From positions 33,760,040 to 33,824,039 of the forward strand of contig OY829546.1 in NCBI GenBank assembly GCA_963691705.1: a DNA stretch of 64,000 bases. The letters run 5' to 3'. Shown in pieces: positions 23,327 through 33,215 of the stretch. The notes beneath the pieces were generated by a model. That model was not told the DNA's origin. It saw only the letters and a program-made list of their open reading frames with translations, and did no database searches. The stretch is from Viola odorata (Eukaryota; Streptophyta; Magnoliopsida; Malpighiales; Violaceae). Both the position numbers and the translations under genes were made by a program. Every line of letters begins with the position of its first letter. Position 1 is the first letter of the stretch.

Positions 23327-24107
23327 TGATATGATCATGGGAGCACATGGACACTTCACTCGGAGCAAGGGGATGGTGGCCATGCTCTTGAAGACTCTTA
23401 GAACCGAGGATATCAACTTAGAAGCGAGAGCTCAATGGACGACGTGCGTACATGCCAATGAGCTCACTTGCGGACCCTCACGGGAAGGTCGCGCAAGTCA
23501 TGAGAAGTCGCACACCGAACCCTCGCAAGCCATGAGCCTTCCCACGCCTAACCCTCGCAAACCATGAGCGAGCCCGCCAAGACTTCCAACGCTTGGCCCA
23601 TGCCTTTCTCAAGCCCAAGCGCCAAGACCTTATGTCCTAAGGGTATCTAGGGGTTTTCACATGTAATAAGTAAAAGGTATAAATAGAAGGACTTAGCCTC
23701 TTTTATACTTATCTTTGATTGAGTGATTTTCATCATAGGCCAATTAGTTTAGGTTAACTATTAGGGTTCTTAGAGCTGCCACTTCTCTTCTTGTCAATTA
23801 ACCAGGTTGTTTACTCTTGTTAGTGAAAGGGTCGGTCTTGAACAAGAGATCCTTGTAAGTGATATAAAAAGGCTGCCTTACCATTGTTGTAAGGAAGGTT
23901 TTCTCCACTTCCAAGTTTAATACAAGTTTCCTTTTCAAATACATCTCTACTCTTCATCCATTAAACCGTTGTCTTATTACTCCATCTATCCATCTACAAA
24001 TGATTTCCATCCATACATCCATCCGTGCATATCAACCTCTTGCCGAGGACTAGATCCTTCATCCTTCACATTAGGCCTTCTTCTCCAAAATGGAAGCAAG
24101 ACCATAT
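23327..24107 (+). repeat. Element C LTR, second copy (last 2 bases displaced)
   Basis: It starts TGATATGATC and shares the TATA box GGTATAAATAGAAGG (about 23671-23686) with the first copy. It stops at CCATAT where element A begins. The missing terminal CA is found at 56890-56891, after A's right target duplication. Total length is 783 bp. Confidence 0.8.
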
Positions 24108-24641
24108 TGATAAGAGTCCGGGGGATACTGAGCAGGATCGGCCTGATCTGGGCTGGTCGGGAACACTGTACTGGGGTCTTCGTCACCTGCAAAGTGCCGG
24201 AGGGGGTCTCCGGCGTAAACACTCCGATGCCAAAGTCAGTGCAAGTAGTCAAAATGGCAGGGGTTCAGTACGCTATCTTAGGCTTACCCTCTTGTCTGAA
24301 AAGGTGGGGGTATTTATAGGCAAAGGAAGGAGTGTACCGATAGGGGGTGGGAATAATCCCTGGTAGGTGTCGCTGGGGTGATAGATGCCACTGGGGTGAC
24401 ATTGATTGATGTCATATGGGATGACGTCATGCGGAGTGACGTCATGGATGACCTGGGATGGGATGCCGCCGTGCGGATGCCGCATGAGAGCCCCCCCCGC
24501 TGATGTCGACCATCCCAGGGTCGGTCGCCAGGCTAAGGGCGGTAAGAACAGGGTCTCGTCTCCCTCGGCGAGTACAGTATGCTGGCCGGGTCACCCGGCG
24601 GGGTAGTGGAGATGCCGCTTTTGTGGTATCGATAGTTATCA
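24108..24641 (-). repeat. Element A 3' LTR
   Basis: TGATAAGAGTCC...GTTATCA, 534 bp. By hand count it differs from the 5' copy at about 16 positions plus one C-run indel (about 3%). A minus-strand TATA box CTATAAATA lies at 24311-24319 and a hairpin at 24196-24214. Two TGACGTCA octamers lie at 24422-24429 and 24437-24444. Confidence 0.92.
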
Positions 24642-24780
24642 TATGCCCAAACGAAAACTAGCCCGAGTGTTTACCAAGGACTATCACCGCGTCTCCTGTC
24701 CTGCCCCTTCAAAGATTTCTGCCCTAATGAGGGCTCGACAATCGATAAAGGTATATCTTCGAAATGCCTTTTTCCGAAGT

Positions 24781-24790
24781 CTATAAATAG
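24781..24790 (+). promoter_or_regulatory. TATA box of antisense ORF1 in element A
   Basis: CTATAAATAG lies 90 bases before the ORF1 start and 140 bases past the 3' LTR, with a C/T-rich leader after it. The equivalent box in element B is at 26281. Confidence 0.6.
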
Positions 24791-24870
24791 GCCTTTCATT
24801 TTGCACTTGCTTTATAACTCTCACAACTTTTTCACCTCTCTCTTCAAGTTTCCTTATCTCTCTTCTTTTC

Positions 24871-25257
24871 ATGGACGAAGTCACCAAAAACTTCCTGCTC
24901 TCCAAAACCCATGCCCTGAGGAACCTAACTCAGGCAGATACTGATTTCCTGGGGTCACTGAGCGTCAAGACCTCGGAGGATATACTGGAGCTCTAGGGGA
25001 TGCTGACTCCCCTGCAAGCTAGGCAGGCTGCCGTTACCCTAGAGGATTTCAGTCCTGTGGAGAAAGCGGTGAAGCTGTCAGTGGCTGTTTCTCAAATTCA
25101 GTTGCTGATGACAACGCTACAGCATAGGAAGGACTTGTTGGGATGCTGCCTGAAGGGCATGAGGGCCTATTCTTCTGAACTGACGACTCTTGCGGATGCC
25201 CTGAGGGAAATTCCTTTCCTGGAATGGGAAGATGATGACGCTGGGTCGAATGCCTGA
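24871..25257 (+). pseudogene. Antisense ORF1 of element A (one stop)
   Basis: About 128 codons starting MDEVTKNFLLSK. It is interrupted by TAG at 24994, where element B has an arginine codon. It ends EDDDAGSNA. Roughly half the residues match ORF1 of B, with the best conservation in KDLL.CCLKGMRA.SSELT near the C-terminus. Predicted to be mostly helical; no known domain. It is followed by AATAAATAAAT at about 25364. Confidence 0.7.
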
Positions 25258-25583
25258 CCAGCGATGAGGATCCTCTTGGCGTGTCTTTCTGTGCTCTTCT
25301 GGGGCCACCTTTTGTAACTCCGGGCTGTTAGGCCTTTTTGTAATCTCGGGCCGTTGAGCCCTTTAAATAAATAAATATGCTTTCCCTTATTCACTTGCCG
25401 CGCTGTCAATGTTTTTCTTCTTTCTCATATCGTCTTTCTTAGAAAACAACTTCTATTCTCACTAATTGTGAGCTTGGTGTCCCTTGGGATCCCATAGCTT
25501 TATTTGCCTACCTGGCTCATAATGACGATTTTCCCATATCGCATCCGTTCTGAATATATTTTGCGCCGTTTTTTAGTGTTAAC
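25258..25583 (+). other. 3' region of ORF1-A up to the element B insertion
   Basis: Non-coding. It contains a polyadenylation-like AATAAATAAATA (about 25364) for ORF1. The last five bases TTAAC (25579-25583) are the target duplication of element B. The sequence continues at 40994. Confidence 0.6.
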
Positions 25584-26153
25584 TGATAATAATTTGTCTT
25601 TTGCCGAAGGATGTATGGCGGAGCAGCTCTTCTCGGATCAGTGTGCGCGACGGTCCACAGTACCTGCAATGCGCCGGAGGGGGTCTCCGGCGGAAACACT
25701 CTGATGCTTAAGTCAGTAGGTGTACTGAAATGGGCAGAGTTTTGGCCAGTCAAGTCCGCTTACCTGCCTCCTTTGTGGGGGAGGTATTTATAGAAGAAAG
25801 GGGGCGTTCCTGCCCGAGTAAACGGGTACGGAGCTATCGCTCGCGTTAGGGTCTGTGATTCGCCCTTATCGTGACACGCTACCTCGACGGTAGGTGTTTA
25901 GGTAGATATTGCCGCGGTAGGATAATGGCCTGAGCGTTAATCCTGACGCGTGGTTTCCTCTGGATGAGATAACTCTTTGAACCAAGCAGGAGGTCCGTAA
26001 AAGGAGCCGGTAAGGCCCCGTTAGCCTCTGTAGCGTTAGCCTTTAGGGAAGGTAGCGATTTTGTCCCTACCGTGGTGGTGTGAAACAGTAGCTATGCCTC
26101 TCCCCATCGGGTGATAGGCGAAAATACCCTTTCTTTTAGGTGGATTGTTATCA
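25584..26153 (-). repeat. Element B 3' LTR
   Basis: TGATAATAATTT...TTGTTATCA, 570 bp, nearly identical to 40419-40988. A minus-strand TATA box lies at 25785-25793 and a GCCGGAG/CTCCGGC hairpin at 25673-25691. Confidence 0.95.
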
Positions 26154-26200
26154 TAAGCCCAACTGAAAATGAGCCCGAGTGTTTACCAAGGGCTAACGTT
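26154..26200 (-). promoter_or_regulatory. Conserved block next to the 3' LTR (polypurine-tract position)
   Basis: On the plus strand, GCCCAACTGAAAA and AGCCCGAGTGTTTACCAAGG are conserved between B (26157-26192) and A (24645-24683). In the element's own sense this is the site where the polypurine tract should lie, yet it reads TTCAGTTGGGCTTA, which is not purine-rich. The core word recurs at about 26895. Confidence 0.5.
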
Positions 26201-26280
26201 CCTTCTCTCACGGAGAGTCCCTTTATGTACCGGGGCGGTTTTGCCTCAGAAAAATGGTCCTGATGATTTTTTGTCAGGAT

Positions 26281-26289
26281 CTATAAATC
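26281..26289 (+). promoter_or_regulatory. TATA box of antisense ORF1 in element B
   Basis: CTATAAATC lies 69 bases before the ORF1 ATG, just inside the 3' LTR. The position matches the box in element A. Confidence 0.6.
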
Positions 26290-26349
26290 AGAGGTTTCTC
26301 TGTGCCAGTTTCTTCGCATTTTTCATGTTCTTTCTTTTCGTATTCCGCC

Positions 26350-26733
26350 ATGGATGAACTGACTCGCAATTTCCTGATCTCCAAAACTCTGACCCTGAAG
26401 AATCTTACTGAGGGTGACATCGGCTTCCTGGAGAGGATGATCACCAAGACCTCCGAGGATGTCCTGGAGTTGCGGGGGGTGCTAACCCCTATTCTGTCTA
26501 GACAGCTAGGAATAACTCTGGAGGATTTTAATCCCCTAGAGAGTTTGGCGAAACTGGCCACTGTCAGTGCTCACCTTGATGTGGTGGCCTCGATGCTGCA
26601 ACAGAGGAAAGATCTGCTGGCCTGCTGCCTAAAGGGCATGAGAGCTTGCTCTTCTGAACTGACCTCCGTCGCTGACGCTTTAAGGGAGGTTCCGGTTGTG
26701 CCAGGGGAAGATGATGCGGGGTCCAATATCTGA
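26350..26733 (+). CDS. Antisense ORF1 of element B, intact, unknown function
   Basis: 127 residues. The start is ATG in GCCATGGATG, a good plant initiation context, giving MDELTRNFLISK. No signal peptide, membrane helix or known motif was seen. It is Leu-rich and probably helical, with a conserved patch ACCLKGMRACSSELTS at about residues 91-106 and an acidic tail GEDDAGSNI. The start, length and C-terminal patch are shared with ORF1-A. It is transcribed opposite to gag-pol from its own TATA box. Being open in B and alignable in A suggests past selection; the function is not known. Confidence 0.7.
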   Translation: MDELTRNFLISKTLTLKNLTEGDIGFLERMITKTSEDVLELRGVLTPILSRQLGITLEDFNPLESLAKLATVSAHLDVVASMLQQRKDLLACCLKGMRACSSELTSVADALREVPVVPGEDDAGSNI

Positions 26734-27220
26734 CCGCTGGCTCCGCTTCTTCTCGTTGCTTTTCTTATGTTTCTTGTACATATCTGAACGCTAAGGCCAC
26801 TTGGCCATAAATAAATAACTGTCTCTGCTTTTTCCCAAGTTTTCTTTTTCTCTTGCGTGGTTGCTTGCTTTATTGGTTGGAAATATTTGTCATGAGCCCA
26901 ACTGAAAATGGGTCTTCCTCGGGACATTGTATTGCAGTGGTTGCGTTCCGGAGATTAGCAATGAATGCTCTGTCTTGACTGTTACAGGCCGTCTTTTCAG
27001 TGGTAGGTGGTTGGGCGGTTCTTCGGTGCCCTTTGATTGGTGCATTCGACGAGCAGACGCGCCTGTGACGGATCGAATTCTGCAATTGCAGTTATTTTTC
27101 CCAAGCGTCTTGATTGATTTTTCAGGGATCGAGATGCTCGCTCGGCTATATAAGGGAGTTTGGTTTCCCTTTCCTGTTCATCTTCTTCCTTTTCCTTCTT
27201 TTTTTGCTTTTGCAGGTGGC
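26734..27220 (+). promoter_or_regulatory. ORF1 3' region and ORF2 promoter in element B
   Basis: AATAAATAAC at about 26808 is a polyadenylation-like site for ORF1. GAGCCCAACTGAAAATG at about 26894 repeats the word found beside the LTR. CTATATAAG at 27146-27154, in the context CTCGGCTATATAA, is the ORF2 TATA box, 75 bases before the ATG, exactly as in A (41141). Confidence 0.65.
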
Positions 27221-27643
27221 ATGGCAGATTTTTATTTCCTAAGTTCCATGGATCGTGACTCCTTGCCGACTCCCCCAACTTCGCCGGACTCAGATCATCC
27301 CCCTCCTTCGCCACCATGGAGGCCTCCGGTCCGCCGAAAGGGTCGTAAGAAGCAGGGGAAACAGACTTCCAAGACGCCCTTTGCGACGTTGGCTTCTTCT
27401 GGTTCTGCTACTCAAGAGGGTGGCAAACGTTTTCCTTCCCCTGACTGCTCGCTGAACAAGGATTTTCCCATCAATGCTGGTGTGGGGTTGGCAGATTCGG
27501 GCGCAAAAGGAAAATCATGCCCGTCAGGGTCCTGCCCAGAAAGGGAGGCAGACCAGCCGGTCCCGAATGCTGACGGGAAGATGTCGTTCCTTGATGATGA
27601 CGGGGTTTATCACCACGACATTTATTGGCCTGATGAGGATTAG
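27221..27643 (+). CDS. Antisense ORF2 of element B, intact, unknown function
   Basis: 140 residues from ATG 27221 (MADFYFLSS). It has a Pro/Ser-rich N-terminal block (PTPPTSPDSD, then SPPWRP, residues 15-34), a basic patch RRKGRKKQGK (about 38-47) that could be a nuclear signal, a low-complexity middle, and a conserved acidic end HDIYWPDED. Element A keeps the PTPPTSPDSD block and YDIHWADED end, while the middle is poorly conserved. Short conserved ends around a disordered middle suggest a binding protein. No family was recognised. AATAAA follows at about 27680. Confidence 0.7.
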   Translation: MADFYFLSSMDRDSLPTPPTSPDSDHPPPSPPWRPPVRRKGRKKQGKQTSKTPFATLASSGSATQEGGKRFPSPDCSLNKDFPINAGVGLADSGAKGKSCPSGSCPEREADQPVPNADGKMSFLDDDGVYHHDIYWPDED

Positions 27644-28140
27644 CCGTTTCGCATTGTACCCGCCTGTTGGCGTTTTATGAATAAAATAATGCTTTCTATT
27701 TTTCCTTTTTTGTCGTTACTTCCGTTAGCCTGCTGGTTCTTGGTGATAGCTAACGCAAGCGGTTGGACTGACTGAGGCAATCGCTTCGCGGTTACTCTGA
27801 CCGGGTTAATACTGTCTCGCCCCTTTGGGGAGTCTCGACGAATAACTTCTCTTTTTTCAAATTTCTTTAATGCGTTTCCACGTGGCCAACTTCTTTTACA
27901 CGCGTCTTCGCCCGATTGGTGACTCAATTAATGCGGTGGCATTTTTATCCTTTAAGAGGGCCCATTCTCCAATTTCTCAAAACTTTTGCCATCACTTCGA
28001 ATTTTCCTTCTTGTATTCCTTCGTCTTCTTCTCCGAATACTTTTTCGGCCGCTCGTCACTGTCCGTCGATTTCCCTGCGATTCTTCTCTTTTAATGTATC
28101 AATTCGTCCCTTCTCAGATTTCCTTTTTTGTTGGTTTGCT
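27644..28140 (+). promoter_or_regulatory. Region between ORF2 and ORF3 in element B
   Basis: Poly(A)-like AATAAAATAATG at about 27680. A perfect G-box CCACGTGG at 27878-27885. CCTTTAAGAGG at about 27949-27959 is a weak TATA-like site about 190 bases before ORF3; A has CTTTTAAAAGG at the same spacing. The leader is C/T-rich. Confidence 0.5.
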
Positions 28141-30314
28141 ATGGCTAGGAATAGACCTCGTCAGATTATCTCTAGGCCCATGGATCCCGAGGTTGCCCAA
28201 TCACCGAGTATTTTTACCTGCGATGTGGTTCTGAAAGCCGAATTGGAGGAACATGGTATTACCTTTCCTCCTGGGCATGAGCCTTCTATTCCCGGAAGTG
28301 ATATGCGGCTTCATAATCCAGGGTGGGGCCACTGTAGGCTTCTTTATTTTAAAATGTTCCTTTATGGTTTCCGCTTTCCCGTTCATGAGTCGATATTAAC
28401 TCTGCTGCGGGAGTATAGCCTTAATCCTGCCCAGATAACTCCTTCCTCTTGGTGCACGGTTTATGCTTTTCTTCGCGCTTGCGAGTTGAAGAACATTTTT
28501 ACCCCATCTATCAATTTGTTTCGCAAATTCTTTAGCATGATTTGCTATAATTGTTTAATCGAGATTACTCCTCGGTGGGATGATGCGCTCGTGCAGTCGT
28601 TTTGGCAACGTTTTCACGGCTTCAAGAAGGGTGTAGCTGATTGGAAGAGCAGCTTCTTTGTTCTGGAGCTACCGTCATGTTTGTGGCGTATCAATTTTAA
28701 TCAGGAACTGGCAGGTCCCGTTTGGACAAATCCCGCGATTTTGTCCAGAACTGAGTTGGACCAGGCTAACGCTTTGTTAGACGAGAATACCCACTACCGC
28801 ATTCGTGCCTTTGCTCTGTTCAAGCCTCTGGAAGAGTGCATTATGGGTGAGCCTATTTCTTTCCATATTTTCTTTACTTTGGTCCTCGCCTACTTTGTTT
28901 GCTGTAAGGAGCTAACGGTTGATTTCCAGGTGACGCTGGTACTCCTCTGAACGTAATACCGCTTCAAACTTTACCGGCCTCGCCTTCGGTTGAGGGCTCA
29001 AGTCGGGGTAGCGTTCCTCCTCCGAGGAAGAGAACTAAAACGGTTGCCCGGGGAGGGCGAAGGCCCGTTAGCTCTATGCGAACTTCTCGTTTTGTGGAAA
29101 ATTGGCTACCGGAGCGTCGCACGGGGACGGACTCCAGGCCTGTCGCAACGACAGTAATTACTAGCGATGATGAGGATGCAGATGCTAAGTCAGACCTTTG
29201 CCATGCTTCTTCCCTTGCTGCTTCCCAGCGTCGGAAAAAACTTCGAGTGGCCACTGGTGGACAAGCTACCGGGACATCTCCTGTGGATGTGGCAACTGTT
29301 CCTACGCCTGCTGTTTTGTCTGAGGCGGGTGCCTCTCAGCCAACGGGAGCTGCTGAGGCGTTGGAAAAAACTTGTTCTTCTGAGGGAGAGGGCCTACCGA
29401 TGGAATGTCCTCCTCCCATATCTGACGCTCCCGATTCTCCGATTGCTCATTGTATTCCTGACGTAGTGGTCACACCTCCTGTGGTGGATTCGACTGCTGA
29501 GCTACCGCCTAAGGTTATTCCGCAGCTGTTTTTTACTCCTTTCAAGAGTATTTTTCCTCAGGGCTCTTCTCCGCCTCCCTCAATCAATCTTGGTCCTGAC
29601 GGGGTCCCAGCCTACCGTATGAATCTTGCAGGGTTTTGCTTTGACGCCCTTCGCGCTGTCGGGGTTCCTCAACCTTTTTCTCGAGATGAGTTTACTGCAC
29701 CCTTGATAGGGGAGATACTGGGTTCCAAAAAGGAGAAAGAGGAATTTCTTCAACTCCCTCCTTCGGCACGCTTTCGCCATGTTCTGAATGATTCTCTGGA
29801 CTTTTTCCGCCATCTGAATTATCAATTCGAAATTCACGATCGCGAGTCCCGTAATTTTTCCAGCGCATTGTGTGTTGCAAGGGTGCAGCTAGAGAAGGCG
29901 GTGGAGCATTCTAGGTTGCTGACGCGCCTCTGTGAATCGTCCCAAAAGGAATTGGACAGAGAAAAATCTATTGGGAAAGCCAAGGTAGAAGTTCTGGAGG
30001 CGGAATTGGACAGAGAAAAATCTATCGGGAAAGCCAAGGTGGAAGTTCTGGAGGCGGAATTGGCGCTAGAAAGGAAGAAGAATCTCTTTCTCCGCGAAGA
30101 GGTACTTGCTCGAGATGAGGGGTCTGTTAGGGCGTCATTAAAGGAAGAGTTATGGAGGAAGAGGGTTCTGGACGCCTTCGTTTCTGGGTTTGCGTCCCAT
30201 TTCAAAGGTAACCCTTCGGATCCGGCCCAGGTAGCTGATTACATGTCTATCGTGATGGGTGAGATTAGCAAAGGTGACAGCGGTTCTTCTGGCCCTTCGG
30301 GGGAGAAAGTCTGA
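28141..30314 (+). CDS. Antisense ORF3 of element B, two exons, Transposase_28-like
   Basis: Exon 1 is 28141-28846 and exon 2 is 28930-30314, joined by a phase-1 GT-AG intron. The 696-residue product starts MARNRPRQ. Residues about 60-235 resemble the plant 'putative gypsy type transposon' (Transposase_28-like) family: YGFRFPVH, LNPAQITPSSW, FFVLELPSCLWR. A basic RKRTKTVARGGRR patch near residue 265 may direct it to the nucleus. After a low-complexity region comes a helical coiled coil (about 540-660) with an in-frame 54-bp duplication. Fully open in B, whereas the A copy is broken. Alternative: the intron is retained and the protein ends soon after exon 1. Confidence 0.75.
28847..28929 (+). 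other. Intron of ORF3-B
   Basis: GTGAGC...TTTCCAG, 83 bases, phase 1. Splicing joins the exons in frame (ECIMG to DAGTP). Element A has an intron with the same GTGAGC donor at the same place (42939-43000). Confidence 0.75.
29950..30057 (+). repeat. 54-bp in-frame tandem duplication in ORF3-B
   Basis: GAATTGGACAGAGAAAAATC and following bases occur at 29950 and again 54 bases later, differing at two or three positions. It adds 18 residues (ELDREKSIGK...) to the coiled coil. A has a single copy. Confidence 0.85.
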
Positions 30315-30927
30315 CGCTAGCGATGGTGCTGAGCTTTTCCTTGTTTTTCTTGTTGTTGTCTTTTGTTTATTTCTTGAAAACCATTCGAACATTGTTTCTC
30401 CTATAATAATGCTGACGCTTTGTATCCTTTGTCGCACTGTACGATATTACCGTTTATTCCTTCTTTATCTTTTTGTGCCATCGTGCCGTTTGGCAAGGCC
30501 AGCGCTGCTTTTTATGTTTTTTAATCAATCCCTCTGTCCCTCATTTAATACGACTTGAAGGGTAATGATGAAAGAAGACACGTGTCCTTCCTCCGATGGG
30601 CGTTTGGAGCAAGCGTCTCCTAGGGAGTTGCAAATGCAGAGGCGTTTCGTCCTTATTTCAAATTTGCACCTTCTGGCGCGTGCCTTACTTTATGACGTGT
30701 TGCTTCGCCACGTGTCTGCTGCTGACTGGTCGCCCTTTCAGGGTTATATCTATTGTTTCTTCTACCCATTTTTCTTTTTCCATCTTTCCCTTATACGCTA
30801 TTTCGTCTTTGGATAAATACTTTGCGCCGCTCTCTCTCTTTCTGGTTCAAGACTCCTCGCATTCTCTTTCACGAAGGTACAAGGTACACATCCTTTTTCT
30901 TTTCTCTTTGTTTCTTCCTTGTTGACC
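30315..30927 (+). promoter_or_regulatory. Region between ORF3 and ORF4 in element B
   Basis: Two CACGTG G-box cores at 30579-30584 and 30709-30714, a TATA-like GGATAAATAC at 30811-30820 (about 110 bases before the ATG), and a long pyrimidine-rich leader (CTCTCTCTCTTTC). No ORF. Confidence 0.5.
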
Positions 30928-33215
30928 ATGGCTAGAACTAAGAAATCCTCTAAAGAAGGAGATCCTCAAAGGTCCTCCGGGGAAGAAGTAATTGATACCA
31001 CTCCCACTTCTTTGTACACACTGCCTTTAATTAACCGTAGGCTTGCTGGGTTTTCTGCACGATTTTCCAAGGAATATCCCGTGCATCCTGCTTCTGAATC
31101 GCTCCGATTGAACAGCATTTTGCCCGAAAATAGCAGAATGCTGTATGCTAAGCTCTTCGATCATGGGTTTCGTCTCCCTCTTGACCTGCTTGTAAAATTG
31201 TTGTTGGTTGATTCTGATTTGGCTCCGGCTCAGTTGAGTCCTAACGCGATTTGCGTTGTTAGTGCTTTTGCCACACTGTGCCGTTTCAAGGTAATAGAAT
31301 CTCCCACCTTAGCGTTGCTTCATGATATTTTCCAATTGTATTCCCGTAAAGGGATGATATCGATATCGCCTCGCTATGAAGACGGTTCCTTGAAGCCCTT
31401 TACTTGGAAACTAATGGGCATTGAGTCTTCCATTCCTCACTGGAAAGAGGAATTTTTTATTGTTGATCTGCCTGAGCCGTTGTGGAGGGCTGGCTTCAAC
31501 GAAACAATTAAAGATGGGGCTTGGGGTCATCAGAAACCCCTTTTCGACCCGGAGGATGGCTGGTTGAAGACGCTGCTTCAATTTGATTTTAGCGTTGATG
31601 CCCGAAAAGTGGCCAACGGGTTGCCCGTGGAACAGTGCAAGAAGGGTGAGCGTTTGACCTTTTTTCTTTTGCGTTGTCAAGAAGTACTAACGCTAACGTT
31701 TTGTGATTGTGCAGTGCCTCCGCCTGGTTGGGAGCCTGAGTATTTCCGAAGGAGGAGGAAACAGGAGGCGAAAAAGAAAGTTGTCGCTGAAGCTAGGGCT
31801 GCTGCTGCCGCTGCTGCTAACGCTGAGGGAGGGGAGGCCAGTGCTACCGCTAGCGTTACGGGCCCTCGGGTTGTAAGACAGAAACGGCCTCGGAAAGCAC
31901 GTGCTGCCCCATCCGTTTCATCCCAGACCGTTGTCTCTTCAGAGGCTACGGTTGAACCGATTCCTGTTGGGATTCCTCTTGCATCCTCCACCACTCAGGT
32001 GAACATTTTTAGAACTTTAGTCTTTCTTTTTTGCACCGCTTCCTTATCACGTTCTGTGTTATTTAGGAAGTCGTTGCTGCTTCTGTCCCTTCTACCTCCC
32101 AAGGAGATATGGGTATCGCTGATGTCCTTCGCGAGCGTCAGAAGAAGGCTCGCTATGATCTCCCGAATAGTCCTTCTTCCTCTGCCGCCAATCGTAGTTC
32201 GAGTGCCCTTGGGGGCGAGGGTGTATCTGCTGATCAACCGGAACCTGTTGATTTTGGAGGTCAACCCCATGTGCCTCCTGGTTCTCCAATCCATTCCGCG
32301 CACACCCCGACGGGCTATGATTCTGATGCCCTTAATCCTGAGGTGCCCGGAGGCAATGAGGTCTCGACGCCTAACGCGGAAGGCCTCTCTAGCCGGCCAG
32401 CTTCTCCTGGTGCGTTGTTCTTTGTTCCGATGCCTCATCCACCTATTGTGAGGGGTGGGCCCGCTCCTGCCTTAATGGCTGGTATCTCTCCCTATGATCC
32501 TCCTCTCATGCCGACTCATCACGTTAGCTTGCGCTCCTTTAGGGACAGTATTCTGCAGTTTCCTGCTGATGCTGATCATGAGGCCGTGATTTCCTCTACC
32601 GCTTATCTGGTAGCAGAGATTTTGTCTCTTCCAAGAGAGAGGGATGCCTTCGTTGCTCGGGGCGAGCAGGGACGTATCAATTTCCTTCGCTCTCAGGTAT
32701 TTTCCATGCTTTGCCATCTTCACTATATGGATGAAGAGAATGCTAGAGCTGCAGCTAACGGGCGAGGAGAGATAAACAGGCTGTTGGAAGAGCGACAGCG
32801 TCTTGAAAATGCCCTTGCTGCTGCCAATGAAGGTATGGAGACTGCTCGGGGAGAGGCTATTGCGGTCAAACAAGAGTTGGAGGCCGCTAAGTTAGCTTTG
32901 GAGGAGGAGAAGAGACAACGTGCTGATCTGGTCTTACGCCTCTCTCAGGAGGAGGATAGCCTGCGTCTGGAGAGACAGAGGAATGCTGAGCTTTCTGCCG
33001 ATTCCTCCCTTAACGCTGAGAAGAACCGTTGGTACTTTGAGCAGGGTGGGGGAATCATGTCAGAAGCCGTGATGCATCATTATGGAGTTGAGGAGCTCCG
33101 TATTGAAGATCTCTCCGCGTATTTTGACAAGAGAGCCTCCTCCATTACTGATAGCGGTTTCTATCAGTGGAAGGCTGCTCAGCAAGGAGGGGTCCACGTG
33201 CCGCCCAATCTTTAG
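30928..33215 (+). CDS. Antisense ORF4 of element B, three exons, paralogue of ORF3
   Basis: Exons 30928-31645, 31715-31998 and 32067-33215 give 716 residues in one frame (MARTKKSSKEG). Residues about 60-235 parallel ORF3: YAKLFDHGFRLPLD, APAQLSPNAI, FFIVDLPEPLWR, again the Transposase_28-like type. Exon 2 has an Ala-rich run and a basic VVRQKRPRKAR patch. Exon 3 carries a coiled coil (about residues 560-655) and ends VHVPPNL. Both introns occur at the same places in A, and the second also in D. Start chosen at ATG 30928 (GACCATGGCT). Nuclear, DNA- or RNA-associated role inferred only. Confidence 0.78.
31646..31714 (+). other. Intron 1 of ORF4-B
   Basis: GTGAGC...TTGTGCAG, 69 bases, phase 1, joining to PPPGWEP. 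A has the matching intron at 45696-45765, with PPAGWKP after it. Confidence 0.75.
31999..32066 (+). other. Intron 2 of ORF4-B
   Basis: GTGAAC...TTATTTAG, 68 bases, phase 0. Without splicing the frame would run into a different reading; splicing restores the coiled-coil frame from 32067. Counterparts are at 46074-46151 (A) and 63631-63736 (D). Confidence 0.75.

Noticed and set aside
26927..27220. Longer N-terminal extension of ORF2-B
   Set aside because: The TATA box at 27146 lies inside it, and A starts at the MAD codon equivalent to 27221.
27916..28140. Longer N-terminal extension of ORF3-B from an upstream start
   Set aside because: The extension lacks similarity to element A, whose homologous protein starts at the equivalent of 28141, and it overlaps the TATA-like region.
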